From assembly GCF_031628175.1 (NCBI RefSeq), contig NZ_JAVLVT010000008.1, positions 62,001 to 126,000 of the forward strand: DNA of 64,000 nucleotides, given 5' to 3'. Position 1 is the first letter of the stretch. Each line of letters starts with the position of its first letter. The notes under the pieces are model-generated. The model saw only the letters and a program-made list of their open reading frames with translations, was not told the origin of the DNA and searched no databases. This DNA comes from Lipingzhangella_A rawalii (GTDB lineage Bacteria; Actinomycetota; Actinomycetes; Streptosporangiales; Streptosporangiaceae). Positions 17,256 through 27,300 of this stretch are shown here, piece after piece. Made by a program: the position numbers and the translations under genes.

Positions 17256-18092
17256 TTAGCGGCGATTGATGAGCGATGCCGCGTGCCGATGGAGGGGGAT
17301 CGCCAGGTCGTCGTGGTCGCCGCGTTCGATGCGCAGCAAGAGCCGGGTGATGGCGTAGAGCTGTGCCCGGATGCCGTCGGGGGTGTCGAGCTGTTCGGCG
17401 AACGCCTCACGGACCCGTGCGGCTGTTTCCGGAACCAACAAGCTGTGGCAGTACAGGGTGGCGGCGTCGAGTCCGGCAGGAGCGGTTCCCCAGCTTTCCC
17501 AGTCCAGGATGCCTAGGTGCGGGCCGATCAGGTTGTTCCAGTGCAGGTCGCCGTGGGCGGTGGTCCATTCGCTCACGGTCGGGTCGATGGCGTCGCCGAA
17601 GAAGACCGACAGTCGGCGGGTGATGGTGGCCTGGTCAACGGCCACGCGGCTTGTGGGGGTTGAGGCAAGGTGATTGAGTGCCTGGTGAAGGTCGTCCCAC
17701 CATGTGGGGGGGAGGTCCAGGTCGTTGCGGAGTTCGTTGGTGGGCGAGCAGACGTCTCCGCAGAGCAGGGTCATGACTTCGGCGCGCAACCGGTTGGGGG
17801 TGTCGTCCCATTCGTAGACGTCGAGGACGGCGGGTTTGGGCACTCCGGTGATGGCGGTGGCGTCGGCGTTGCCGGTCCAGTAGTTGCCGCTGGCCCAGCG
17901 GAAGTTTTCCGAGGTGACACGCAGCCAGCGCTCGCCGTGCGGGCTGGTGGCCCGTGCTCCGATGGTGCGGTCGTGCCATCCGAACAGCGGCGGGTCGCAC
18001 AGGGTGAGGTGGAAGTGTTCGGCGGCGTGGCTGAGTGCCTCGTGCAGATAGGCACGGTGGCGCTGGTTGGCGAGGGCTTGTGCGGTGCTCAT
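17256..18092 (-). CDS. Aminoglycoside phosphotransferase (APH)-fold kinase
   Basis: A 278-residue APH/choline-kinase-fold protein with the catalytic loop HGDLHWNN and the metal-binding ILDWESWG segment. The N-lobe is weakly conserved; a nucleotide-binding lysine is not obvious. Members phosphorylate hydroxyls of antibiotics, sugars, homoserine or modified metabolites. The start at 18092 overlaps the ATPase gene by four bases, so it is the third gene of the radical-SAM operon. A self-resistance or tailoring role is plausible from context but not shown. Confidence 0.7.
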   Translation of the reverse strand: MSTAQALANQRHRAYLHEALSHAAEHFHLTLCDPPLFGWHDRTIGARATSPHGERWLRVTSENFRWASGNYWTGNADATAITGVPKPAVLDVYEWDDTPNRLRAEVMTLLCGDVCSPTNELRNDLDLPPTWWDDLHQALNHLASTPTSRVAVDQATITRRLSVFFGDAIDPTVSEWTTAHGDLHWNNLIGPHLGILDWESWGTAPAGLDAATLYCHSLLVPETAARVREAFAEQLDTPDGIRAQLYAITRLLLRIERGDHDDLAIPLHRHAASLINRR

Positions 18093-18829
18093 GGGTCGAT
18101 GAGGTGCCGGAGGTACTTGTCCGGGTTGGCCAGGTAGCGCCGCCAGTGGTCGACCAGCTCCAGGCGGTCCCAGGTGGTGTGCCGGGCGCCGTGCCCGCCC
18201 ACTTCGATGATGTCGGCGCCGGGGGTGGCGGCAAGGATCGGGCTGTGGGTGGCGCAGATGATCTGCGATCCGTTCTCGCCCAGCTCGTGCATGAGGTTGA
18301 CCAGACGCAGGCACGACATGAACGACAGGGCGGCTTCCGGTTCGTCCATGAGGTAGAGGCCGGGTCGGTCGAACATGGCGTTCAGGATGATCAGGAAGCC
18401 TTCCCCGTGGCTGTGCTCGGTGAGGTTCTCCTCCCAGTAGCCGTGCATTCCGGAGACGACTTCGGCGAAGCCGAACGTGGTTTCCGCCCGCAGGAAGTAG
18501 CCCTGCTTGTGGCGGCGCCCGGCCCGCATCTGCCGGGCGCCGTCTACGGTCAGGTCCAGGCGAAGAGCCTCGCCCAAGGGGGTCTTGGGGCGGTCGTTGG
18601 CGTACTTGCGTCCGGCGCGTCCCCCGCGTGCGTCCAGCCCGTAGGCTTCGGCGATGGCCTCCACGATGGTGGACTTGCCCGAACCGTTCTCACCGACCAG
18701 GAACGTGACCGGACGGCGTAGCTCTAGACCATCGGTCAGGATGTCGTGGACGGCGGGCACCGTATAGGGCCACTGGTCACGGTCTAGGGACAGCAGTCCG
18801 TCCGGGATGTCGACGCCTTGGACAAGCAC
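18089..18829 (-). CDS. AAA/ABC-type predicted ATPase
   Basis: A 246-residue soluble ABC/SMC-type ATPase: Walker A GENGSGKST near residue 47, Walker B YLMDEPEAALS near 160 and the switch histidine in ICATHSP near 195. This short 'predicted ATPase' family lacks membrane helices and a long coiled coil, so it is not a transporter by itself. It sits between a radical SAM protein gene (18 bases upstream) and a kinase-like gene (four-base overlap). Its biological role is unknown; related ATPases occur in both RiPP clusters and defence loci. Confidence 0.75.
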   Translation of the reverse strand: MLVQGVDIPDGLLSLDRDQWPYTVPAVHDILTDGLELRRPVTFLVGENGSGKSTIVEAIAEAYGLDARGGRAGRKYANDRPKTPLGEALRLDLTVDGARQMRAGRRHKQGYFLRAETTFGFAEVVSGMHGYWEENLTEHSHGEGFLIILNAMFDRPGLYLMDEPEAALSFMSCLRLVNLMHELGENGSQIICATHSPILAATPGADIIEVGGHGARHTTWDRLELVDHWRRYLANPDKYLRHLIDP

Positions 18830-18846
18830 GCTGCTCCTCTGCTCAG

Positions 18847-19782
18847 TTACTCGTAGTTCGGGGCGCAGGTCCCGGCGGGAATGCAGTCTCCCTTCGGCTC
18901 ACAGGCCGGGCTGCACGAGGGACCGCACTGCGGGTCGCACATCTTGGGTACGCACACCGCGCGGTGGGTGAACTCTTCTCGTAGCTGCCCTACCACGGTA
19001 GCCATTCGATCGCTGCCGAGGATGGCGTCCAGCGATTGTTCGCGCACGTTGCCGACCGAGAGCCAGCGCGTGAACACGCACGGCCAGACCGTACCGTCCG
19101 GGGCGATGGCGAGGTTGCCGTGTGCGTAGCGTCCGCACAGCACCGAGGTGTCCGGTGGGCTGGTGTCGGGGGCACCGCGCCCGACACCGCGTAGATCGTC
19201 GTAGCGGACCTCATCGACCCCGAGCGTGGTCAACTCCTGCCGTGCCTGGTCGCTGCGCTGTGCCCCCAGAACTCCAATAACACCGACGCGCAAGGGGATC
19301 TCGCGGCGCTTGGCTTCGGCGATGTTAGCGCGCGTGCGGGCATGGGTGGGTCGGCCGGTGACGGCGGCGTGTTCCTGGGGATCATCGGAGTACCAGCTCG
19401 TTGCCAGACGAACGCCGGGGCGGTCGAACACCTCCCACAACTGGGGCGGAACGTGGACCAGGTTGGAGAACACCTCCACCTCCAGTCCGCAGGACAGCGC
19501 GTGGGTCACCAGTGGTTCGAGATCGGGGTGCAGGGTCGGCTCGCCGCCGATGAACTGCACCATGCCCGCGCCGCAGGCTGCGGCCTGGTCGATGACGCGC
19601 CGCCAATCGTTGCTGTTCATGGTGCCGTGGGTGCCGTCGGGGCCGCTGGATGCGTAGCAGTGCGAGCACTCAAGCTGACATTTTCCGGTGATCTCCAACC
19701 AGACAAACCGTAGCGGCTCAACCCTAGTGCTCGTCGGGGTGGTGGGTGAGGGGGAGGTGTGCTGATGTGGCGTGTGTCCCAT
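18847..19782 (-). CDS. Radical SAM/SPASM-type enzyme with Cys-Pro-rich tail
   Basis: A 311-residue radical SAM protein. The cluster motif CQLECSHC (CxxxCxxC) near residue 30 is followed by the SAM-binding IGGEPTLHPD. The C-terminal part has a cysteine-rich auxiliary-cluster region (LCGRYAHG, VWPCVF), then a tail with eight cysteines in about 35 residues, CVPKMCDPQCGPSCSPAC and onward. SPASM proteins usually modify ribosomal peptides. No precursor peptide gene is visible: the upstream DNA is occupied by an IS remnant only about 22 bases from the start. The ATG at 19782 is preceded by GAAAGG. Confidence 0.78.
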   Translation of the reverse strand: MGHTPHQHTSPSPTTPTSTRVEPLRFVWLEITGKCQLECSHCYASSGPDGTHGTMNSNDWRRVIDQAAACGAGMVQFIGGEPTLHPDLEPLVTHALSCGLEVEVFSNLVHVPPQLWEVFDRPGVRLATSWYSDDPQEHAAVTGRPTHARTRANIAEAKRREIPLRVGVIGVLGAQRSDQARQELTTLGVDEVRYDDLRGVGRGAPDTSPPDTSVLCGRYAHGNLAIAPDGTVWPCVFTRWLSVGNVREQSLDAILGSDRMATVVGQLREEFTHRAVCVPKMCDPQCGPSCSPACEPKGDCIPAGTCAPNYE

Positions 19783-19804
19783 GGCAACAGCCTTTCTCGC
19801 GTGA

Positions 19805-20652
19805 GGGACATGGATATTCTCAATGCACGGAGGCTTATGTAGAACGTAGTTCGAAGAAGTGGAGTGCTCGGACTGCACGAAAGGCAGTGGCGTAACTGCG
19901 AAGTGGCCTCCGATAGTCTGTGAACATACACCGCGACGTTTTGAAGTTCGCGATCGCCCGTTCGATGACATAGCCAATCTTGTTGATATTCGTGGTAAAT
20001 TCTTCTTGTCAATCCAAGAGCTCGCCTCCCTGTGGCTTTCGGAACGGCGTTATTGGGTCAACATCGATGTATCCTTTATCGCCGATGGAGTTGCTTGAGT
20101 TCAGGATCGTGTTAAGTACAGATTCGCCAAAGGCTTTAGCGTCATGTGTACTTCCGGGAGACGGGTAAGACACGTGGAGGAGTTCCCCGGACAGATCGCA
20201 GGCGAACTGGTGGTTGTGGCCCGTGGTCTTGTGATTGCCGGAGTAGAGCTCGGGTGCATCCGACCATGACCAGGAAGGACACAGCGGCCCATCGACCACG
20301 CCAACCCGCCCGTCAACCTCATCGGCCGGATCAGGAACGAACTCGTGTAGCACATCGGCGATAGGTTCCTTGAGTTCACAGATAGCGCGAGAAATTGTTG
20401 CCTGATCGACGAAGAGTAGCTCTGCAATCAGTTCTACGCTGACGTTCGTCTTGAAGTACATGACAGTGGCTTTTGTCGCCTGCCGAAGGGTGAGGACTCT
20501 TGGTCTTCCGGTGCCCTTGTCTCACAAGATTCGTCGACCAAGACGATCGACAAGTTCGTTGAACTGATCGGACGTCAAACCTGTGCTAGAATTGATGTGC
20601 AATGACCTCTCCGGGTGGCAAGATTCTTTGGTTGGAACCTTTTCATTGTCCC
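19805..20652. mobile_element. Decayed IS5-like insertion element
   Basis: The transposase pseudogene is bounded by short inverted ends, GGGACA at 19805-19810 and TGTCCC at 20647-20652. No convincing target-site duplication is seen. The low GC and two nonsense mutations show it is an old import. Element limits are approximate. Confidence 0.5.
19835..20602 (-). pseudogene. IS5-like DDE transposase with two in-frame stop codons
   Basis: Reading from TTG 20602 gives a continuous 256-codon transposase interrupted only by TGA at 20522-20524 and TGA at 20009-20011. Both fit single-base changes of tryptophan codons. Conserved blocks include SVELIAELLFVDQATISRAI (helix-turn-helix), VDGPLCPSW and SGNHKTTGHNHQFACD, SPGSTHDAKAF, SIGDKGYID, then after the second stop YVIERAIANFKTSRCM. 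The uninterrupted middle piece is 150 codons. Without readthrough no full-length enzyme can form. Confidence 0.75.
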
Positions 20653-20912
20653 GTAGGGGTCATTGCTTTGTCTGGTGAATCCGAAATCTGCGTCCACTTC
20701 AGTGGGACTTTTGTATAAGCCTCTATGTTCGCTGAATGGTCATATTTCCCGCATGGTCCGATTGGCTGCTTTCGTTCCGCTTCAAAGTCACTGGGATCAG
20801 CGCACTGCATCAGGTCGTGGAAGAATGTCTCGAACGCTTCGCCGTGGAGCTGGCTCAGTTTGGTCTGAAGCATGAGGCGGAGCAGCCCCTGTTTCCACGG
20901 ATCCACACGCAC
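20643..20912 (-). pseudogene. Truncated gene cut by the IS element (N-terminal fragment)
   Basis: An 89-codon frame whose last residues come from the IS end. The core, LSQLHGEAFETFFHDLMQ then DFEAERKQ, is reminiscent of the N-terminal fold of large proteins of ABC-three-component and restriction-like defence genes, where a similar 'GEAFxxFFxxLM' start occurs. The rest of the gene is missing on the far side of the IS, where the radical SAM gene begins. Function cannot be assigned; the resemblance is from memory and weak. Confidence 0.45.
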
Positions 20913-21182
20913 TCCATAACCTGCACTCCGGATTTTTCCTACGCACTCCCAGATATCACGTGGTTTTGGTGGCTGGGTAGAGGTGGGTCGTCACGTCCTT
21001 ACTGACCAGGGACGATCCGGTAAATGATCATTCTGCATTCAAGATCATTTTCGGTGGTTTCGCGTTTCCTGCCTACGCACATCTAGCTGCGAACCCGCGC
21101 AGCTGGCCCACCCGCGCCGGTCTCGTGCCACGATGGGGGCACGTTCGCCCAGCCGCCCCGGAACGCACGCGAGGAGCCCCGG
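20913..21182 (+). promoter_or_regulatory. Upstream region of the DISARM drmD gene
   Basis: Contains the inverted repeat AAATGATC (21022-21029) and GATCATTT (21043-21050). Close to the drmD start, CGAGGAG at 21171-21177 (GCGAGGAGCCCCGG before the ATG) serves as ribosome-binding site. No gene is supported here. Confidence 0.4.
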
Positions 21183-24100
21183 ATGACCGCCCCCACGGCC
21201 GCATCGCAGACACCCGAGGTTGGGGCCCTGGTGGAGGTGCGCGGGCAACGCTGGGTGGTCGCCGACCGGCACCCCGGCAGCGACACCACCACCCGGCTGG
21301 ACCTGCAAAGCGTGGAGGACGGCCGCTACGGCGACACGCTCCCGGTGATCTGGGAACTGGAACCGGGCCGGCAGGTGCTGCCCGCCCGCTCCCTGCCCGA
21401 GGTCACCCCCGCCGGCTTCGACCCGCCGGAGCACCTCGCCGCGTTCCTGGACGCGGTGCGCTGGTCCGCGGTCACCTCCGCGGACGTGCGCCGGCTCCAG
21501 GCCCCGTTCCGCAGCGGCGTGACCGTGGAGGGCTACCAACTGGAGCCGGTGGCGCGCGCGGTGGAGGCCCCGCGCGTGAACCAGCTGCTGTCCGACGACG
21601 TGGGCCTGGGCAAAACGATCGAGGCCGGGCTGGTCGCGCTGGAGCTGGTGCTGCGGCACCGCGCGCACCGCATCATGATCGTGTGCCCGGCCGGGCTCAC
21701 CCTCAAGTGGCGCGACGAGATGCGCGACAAGTTCGGCCTGGACTTCACCGTTGTCGACGCCGCACAGCTGGCCACGCTCAAACGCAGCCACGGCTCGGCC
21801 GCCAACCCCTTCCACGTCTACCCCCGCACCATCGTGAGCCTGCCGTGGCTGCGCGGCGCCCGCGCGCAGCGGCTGCTGAACGAGGCCCTGCCCCCGGAGT
21901 CCGAGCCCACCACCCGGTTCTTCGACCTGCTGATCCTGGACGAGGCCCACCATGTGGCCCCGGCCGCACCCAAGCAGGCCTACGCCGTGGACTCCCAGCA
22001 GACCAAGCTGCTACGGCGCCTCGCCCCGCACTTCGAACACCGCCTGTTCCTGTCCGCCACCCCCCACAACGGCTACGCCGAATCGTTCACCGCACTGCTG
22101 GAGATCCTGGACGACCAGCGTTTCGCCCGCGGCGTGGAACCAGACCCGGCCGCCCGCGCCGAAACCGTGGTGCGGCGCCTGAAACGCGACATCGTGGAGC
22201 CGGACGGACGCCCCCGGTTCGCCGAACGCGACGCCCAGGCGCTGGCGGTGGAGTATCCCGACGACGAGCGTGCGGCGCACGCGCTCGTGGAGGAGTTCGC
22301 CGCCGCCCGCCGGCAGCGGGCCACGAAAAAAGCGGGCCGGCGCGCCGCGGACCTGGTGACCCTGCTGTTGAAGAAGCGCCTGTTCTCCTCCCCGCGCGCC
22401 TTCGGGCATACCGTGGGGGTGTACCTGGACACGCTGCGCGCCCGCCGCCCCGGCGGCGGAGTCCCCGGCCCAGCCTCGGGCGGCGGCGCGGACGACGACA
22501 CGGTTCCGGACTGGCTGCAAGACCATCTCGACGACACCGCGGTCCTGGACGACGAGGCGCTGGAGGAGGCCGAACAGGACGCGCTGGGCCGCTCCGCGCG
22601 GCTCCAGGAGCCGGCCACCGACCCGGAGGTCACACTGCTGGAGCAGATGCGGCAGTGGGCCGAGCGGCACGAGGCCCAGCCCGACGCCAAAGCCCGCCGG
22701 CTCATCGAGTATCTGACGGCGGTGTGCCGCCCAGACGGCAGCACCTGGACCAACGAGCGCGTCATCGTGTTCACCGAGTACCGCGACACCCAAATGTGGC
22801 TGGTGGACCTGCTCACCCAGGAGGGCCTGGGCGCCCAGCGGCTGGAGCAGCTCTACGGCGGCATGGACCCGGCCGAGCGGGAACGGCTGCGGCTGGCGTT
22901 CCAGGCCGACCCGGACGAGCATCCGGTGCGGATCCTGGTGGCCACCGACTCCGCCAGCGAAGGCATCGACCTGCAACGGCACTGCCACCGGCTGGTGAAC
23001 TACGACATCCCGTTCAACCCGAATAAGCTGGAGCAGCGCATCGGCCGCATCGACCGCTACGGCCAGCAGCATCCCCCCGAGGTGCGGCACTTCATGGGCG
23101 TGGGCGGCGGCCCCCAGGACGCCGATATGGAGTTTCTGGCGCGGGTGGCGAACAAGGTGTCCCGCATGGAGGAGGACCTGGGCCGGGTGAACGCCGTCCT
23201 GGCCGGGGCGGTGCAGCAGCGCATGCTCGGCCAGGTCACCGATGTGGACATCGAGGGCGCGGTACGGCAGCACGGCTCGCCCGGCACCCGCGGAAACCGC
23301 AGCACCCAGCTCGCCGCGGACACCAACGTGGGCGAACAGGTGCGGCGGCTCACCCGCGAGCTGGACACCGCCGTGCAGCAGCTACGCATCACCCCGGACA
23401 ACATCCGCCGCGTCGTGGACACCGCCCTGGATCTGGACGGGGAACAGCAGCTCACCCCCCACCTGGACGAGCGGCACCTGGCCGAGGGCATGTTCGACGT
23501 GCCGCCCCTCACCCGCTCCTGGGCGCGGGCCCTACACGGGCTGGACCATCCCCTGGACCACTACCAGCGCCCGATCACCTTCACCCCGGAGGTCGCGCGC
23601 GGCCGCGACGACGTGGTGCTGGCCCACCTGGGCCACCCGCTGGTGACCATGGCCACCCGACTGCTACGCGCCGCGGTGTGGAACACCAACGCCGGGCTGC
23701 ACCGGGTGGCCGCCATCGTCAGCGACGACCCCGAGCTGGAACACACCCTCGTCGGCGCGTTCAGCCGGTTCGTGCTGGTGGGCGCGGACGGCATCCGGCT
23801 GCACGAGGAGATCCTGCACGCCGGCGGCTGGCTCCCACCCACCGGTCGGTTCCGCCGCCTGGAGAACCTCACCACCCTCGGCGGGCTGCTGGACCGGGCA
23901 CTGACCCACGGGCAGGCCGCCGCCCCGCTGGTGCAGGACCGCCTCGTCGAGTCCTGGCCGCAGGCCCGCGACGGGCTGCTGCGCGCCATCGACTGGCGCA
24001 CCCGCGACCGGCAGGCCTCCCTGGAACACAAACTCGCGCAGCGCGCCGAGAGCGAACGCGACCGCATCATCAGCAACTTCGACCGCTTCGCCGCCAGTCT

Positions 24101-24347
24101 GCGCACCGCGCTCGCCGATGACGAGGACGAAGGCACCCTGTTCAGCCGCGCCGAGGCCGCCAAGGACAGCAAAGAGCTGGCGCAGTACCGCCAGGACCGC
24201 CAGAAGTGGCAGCGGCGGCTGGACGAACTCGACGCGGAGCGCGACCGCGAACTCGCCAAGGTCGCCGCCCGCTACACCGACCCGCAGCCACTGTCGTTCC
24301 CGGTGGCGGTGGTGTTCGTCGTACCGGCACGGGAGGCAACGCGATGA
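21183..24347 (+). CDS. drmD: DISARM system SNF2-like helicase DrmD
   Basis: A 1054-residue superfamily 2 helicase of the SNF2/RapA type. Motif I is SDDVGLGKTIEAGL (near residue 140), motif II is LILDEAHHV (near 255) and motif III is FLSATPHNG. The C-terminal lobe carries VFTEYRDT, LVATDSASEGIDLQ and the arginine-finger motif QRIGRIDRYGQ. The length and the long helical C-terminus fit DrmD of class 1 DISARM, which works with the DrmMI methylase and the DrmA-DrmB complex to restrict phage DNA. Its stop overlaps the next start (ATGA), the adenine methylase, as in known class 1 operons. Confidence 0.88.
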   Translation: MTAPTAASQTPEVGALVEVRGQRWVVADRHPGSDTTTRLDLQSVEDGRYGDTLPVIWELEPGRQVLPARSLPEVTPAGFDPPEHLAAFLDAVRWSAVTSADVRRLQAPFRSGVTVEGYQLEPVARAVEAPRVNQLLSDDVGLGKTIEAGLVALELVLRHRAHRIMIVCPAGLTLKWRDEMRDKFGLDFTVVDAAQLATLKRSHGSAANPFHVYPRTIVSLPWLRGARAQRLLNEALPPESEPTTRFFDLLILDEAHHVAPAAPKQAYAVDSQQTKLLRRLAPHFEHRLFLSATPHNGYAESFTALLEILDDQRFARGVEPDPAARAETVVRRLKRDIVEPDGRPRFAERDAQALAVEYPDDERAAHALVEEFAAARRQRATKKAGRRAADLVTLLLKKRLFSSPRAFGHTVGVYLDTLRARRPGGGVPGPASGGGADDDTVPDWLQDHLDDTAVLDDEALEEAEQDALGRSARLQEPATDPEVTLLEQMRQWAERHEAQPDAKARRLIEYLTAVCRPDGSTWTNERVIVFTEYRDTQMWLVDLLTQEGLGAQRLEQLYGGMDPAERERLRLAFQADPDEHPVRILVATDSASEGIDLQRHCHRLVNYDIPFNPNKLEQRIGRIDRYGQQHPPEVRHFMGVGGGPQDADMEFLARVANKVSRMEEDLGRVNAVLAGAVQQRMLGQVTDVDIEGAVRQHGSPGTRGNRSTQLAADTNVGEQVRRLTRELDTAVQQLRITPDNIRRVVDTALDLDGEQQLTPHLDERHLAEGMFDVPPLTRSWARALHGLDHPLDHYQRPITFTPEVARGRDDVVLAHLGHPLVTMATRLLRAAVWNTNAGLHRVAAIVSDDPELEHTLVGAFSRFVLVGADGIRLHEEILHAGGWLPPTGRFRRLENLTTLGGLLDRALTHGQAAAPLVQDRLVESWPQARDGLLRAIDWRTRDRQASLEHKLAQRAESERDRIISNFDRFAASLRTALADDEDEGTLFSRAEAAKDSKELAQYRQDRQKWQRRLDELDAERDRELAKVAARYTDPQPLSFPVAVVFVVPAREATR

Positions 24348-27300
24348 GACGGCGGTTCGGCCCGGGCACCAGCTCCACCGACCGGAAACGCGCCCACCTG
24401 GACTGGCTGGACCTGGTGGAGGTGAACGGCCCCTTCCTGTCCCTGCCGGTGCTGGTGCGGCACTGGCCGGACCTGGAGGCGGTGGACAAACCCACCCGCG
24501 ACCGGCTGCGGCTGGAGCACCGCCAGTGGCAGGACACCGGCCAGGCCCGCGACTGGATCGACTTCGTGCTGCGGGACCTCCTCGGCTGGGGCGACGACGT
24601 GCGCTTCGCCGACCAGGACCCCGAGGCGTTGGAGCCGCTGGCCACCGAGGTGCCCGAGCACGAGACCACGCTGCGGCCCAGCTTCGCGCTGCTGGAGCCC
24701 GGCAGCGCGAACCCGCTGCTGCTCGGCACCATCAGCGACGGCCCGCCCACCCGCCGCATCCCCGGCTCCTCCTGGGCTGCCACCCCCGCCGACCGGCTGG
24801 CGCACCAGTGCCGCCGCCACGGGGTGGAACTGGGTCTGGCCACCGACGGCCGTTGGTGGACCCTGGTGTGGGCCCCACTTCGCGGGGTCACCACCACCGC
24901 CACCTTCGACGCGGTGGACTGGCCTACGGTCGCCGAACGCGTCGTGGTGCGCGCCTTCGTGTCGCTGCTGCAACGCCGCCGGTTCCTGACCGTGCCCGCG
25001 GAACAGCGGCTGCCCGCCCTGCTGTACGAAAGCGTCAACCAGCAGGAAGATCTCACCGAGCAGCTCGGCGTGCAGGTGCGCCAGGCGGTGGAGATGCTGG
25101 TGGCGGCGGCCAGCCACGCCGACGTGCAGGACCGGCACCGCGGCGGTCCGGGCCTGCGGGACGTGCCCGCCCACGAGGTGTACCGGGGCGCGGTCTCGGT
25201 GATGATGCGGGTGGTGTTCCTGCTGTTCGCCGAGGAACGCCGGCTGCTGCCCTCGGACAATGAGCTGTACGCCGAGGCCTACTCGGTGGTGCGGCTGTAC
25301 GAGCAGCTGGAACAGCGGCTGCGCGACGCCGGTGGCAACGAGGGCGAGCTGGAGCACACCTACCGCGGCTGGCACCGGCTGCTGGCCCTGTTCACCGCCG
25401 TGTACCAGGGTGTGGACCATCCGGACATGCCGCTGGCCGCGCACGATGGCTCCCTGTTCTCCCCGGAGCAGTTCCCCTGGCTCGCCGCGGGCATAGCGGA
25501 CCGGCCGCTGCCGGTCAACGACCGCACCGTGCTGCGCATGCTGCGCGCGGTGCGGCACGTCACCATCGGCGCCGAGCTGCGCACCGTCACCTTCCGCACC
25601 CTGGACGTGGAGGAGATCGGCTACGTCTACGAGGGGCTGCTGGACCACGAGGGCTACCGCGCCACCGAAACCATGGTGGGCCTGATCGGCAAGCCCGGCA
25701 TCGAGGACGAGGTGCCGCTGGCGCAGCTGGAGGAGCTCGCCAGCACCCACCCCCAGCCCGAGGACCTGGCCGCGCAGCTGGCCAGCCGCTTCAAAGACTC
25801 CAAGATCGGCACCCCCAAGGCGCTGACCGCGAAACTCCAGCCCCTGGACGAGGCGGAACACGCCGAGGCGCAGAACCGGCTGCGCGAGGCCGTGCCGGAC
25901 CCCGAACTGCGCCGGCGGCTGCTGCCGTTCTACCGGATCATCCGCCAGGACCTGCGCGGCGCACCGCTGGTGGTGCTGCCCGGCGCGCTGTACATGACCG
26001 AGTCCGCGCTGCGCAAGAACACCGGCACCCACTACACCCCGCGCCACCTTGCCGAAGAGGTCGCCGAGGGCGCGCTGGAGCCGCTAGTGTACCGGCCCGG
26101 GCCGCTGGACACCGCGGACACCAGCCAGTGGCGGCTACGCCCGGCCAGCGAGATCCTCAGCCTGAAGGTCGCCGACATCGCCATGGGCTCGGCCGCGTTC
26201 CTCGTGGCGGCCTGCCGCTACCTCGCCAACCGGCTCGTGGAGGCCTGGGCCGAGGACGGGGACGAGCACGCCCGCGCCTGGCGGGAGAACACTCCGGCCA
26301 GCGACATCGAGGTGGACGTGGCCGCCGACCCGGTGGTGGTGACCGCCCGCCGGCAGGTGATCGAGAACTGCCTGTACGGCACGGACATCAACCCGATGGC
26401 CGTGGAGATGGCGAAACTGTCGCTGTGGCTGGTGTCTATGGACCCCGGCCGCCCGTTCACCTTCCTGGACGACCGGCTGGTGCCCGGGGATTCGTTGCTG
26501 GGCATCACCTCCCTGGACCAGCTGGAGGTGATGGACCTCGACGCCAAGCGGGGCCGCGAGCAGCACGAGAACACCGCGCTGGACTTCACCGCGGGCGTGC
26601 GCAGCCTCGTTGCCGAGGTGGCCGCGGACCGCCGCCACCTGGCGACCCTGGACGCCGACACCCTGGATGCCCTGGAGCAGAAACGCCGCCTGCTCGCCGC
26701 CGCCCAGGAGAAGACGGCCCGCACCGGGCTGTTCGCCGACCTCGCCACGGGGGCGGTGCTCGCCAGCTCCGGCGCCAACGCCCGGGAACAGCGCCGCACC
26801 GTGCTAGAAGCCGCCAACTATGCCCGGAAGGTGGCCGAAGCCACGGAAGACACAGCGGCCAATGCCGAGGCCGACGCGCAGGACCAGGCCCAGCGCTGGC
26901 TCGCCACCGACCTCCCCAGCGACGGCCTGGACCGCGACCCCCTGCACTGGCCGTTGGTGTTCCCCGAAGTGTTCGACCAGCAGCGCCCCGGGGGAGCGGG
27001 GTTCGACGCGGTGATCGGGAACCCGCCGTTTTTGGGGGGAACGAAGATCACAGAGCCGCTTGGAACTGCTTACCGGGAACACATCATCGAGATAATCGCC
27101 CGGGGAGTCAGAGCCGGTGGGCGCTGTGACTTGGTGGCATATTTTGCACTCAGAGCCCATTCGTTGCTCAACGGTGGCGGGCAGACCGGGCTGATCGCCA
27201 CCAACACCCTGGCCCAGGGCGACACCCGCGAGGTGGCCCTGGACCAGCTCACTGAGCGCGGGGTCACCATCCGCCAGGCCACCAAGAGCAAGCCGTGGCC

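Noticed and set aside
20647..21002. Forward frames across the truncated fragment and drmD leader
   Set aside because: No ribosome site, no domain, and overlap with a more protein-like reverse frame.
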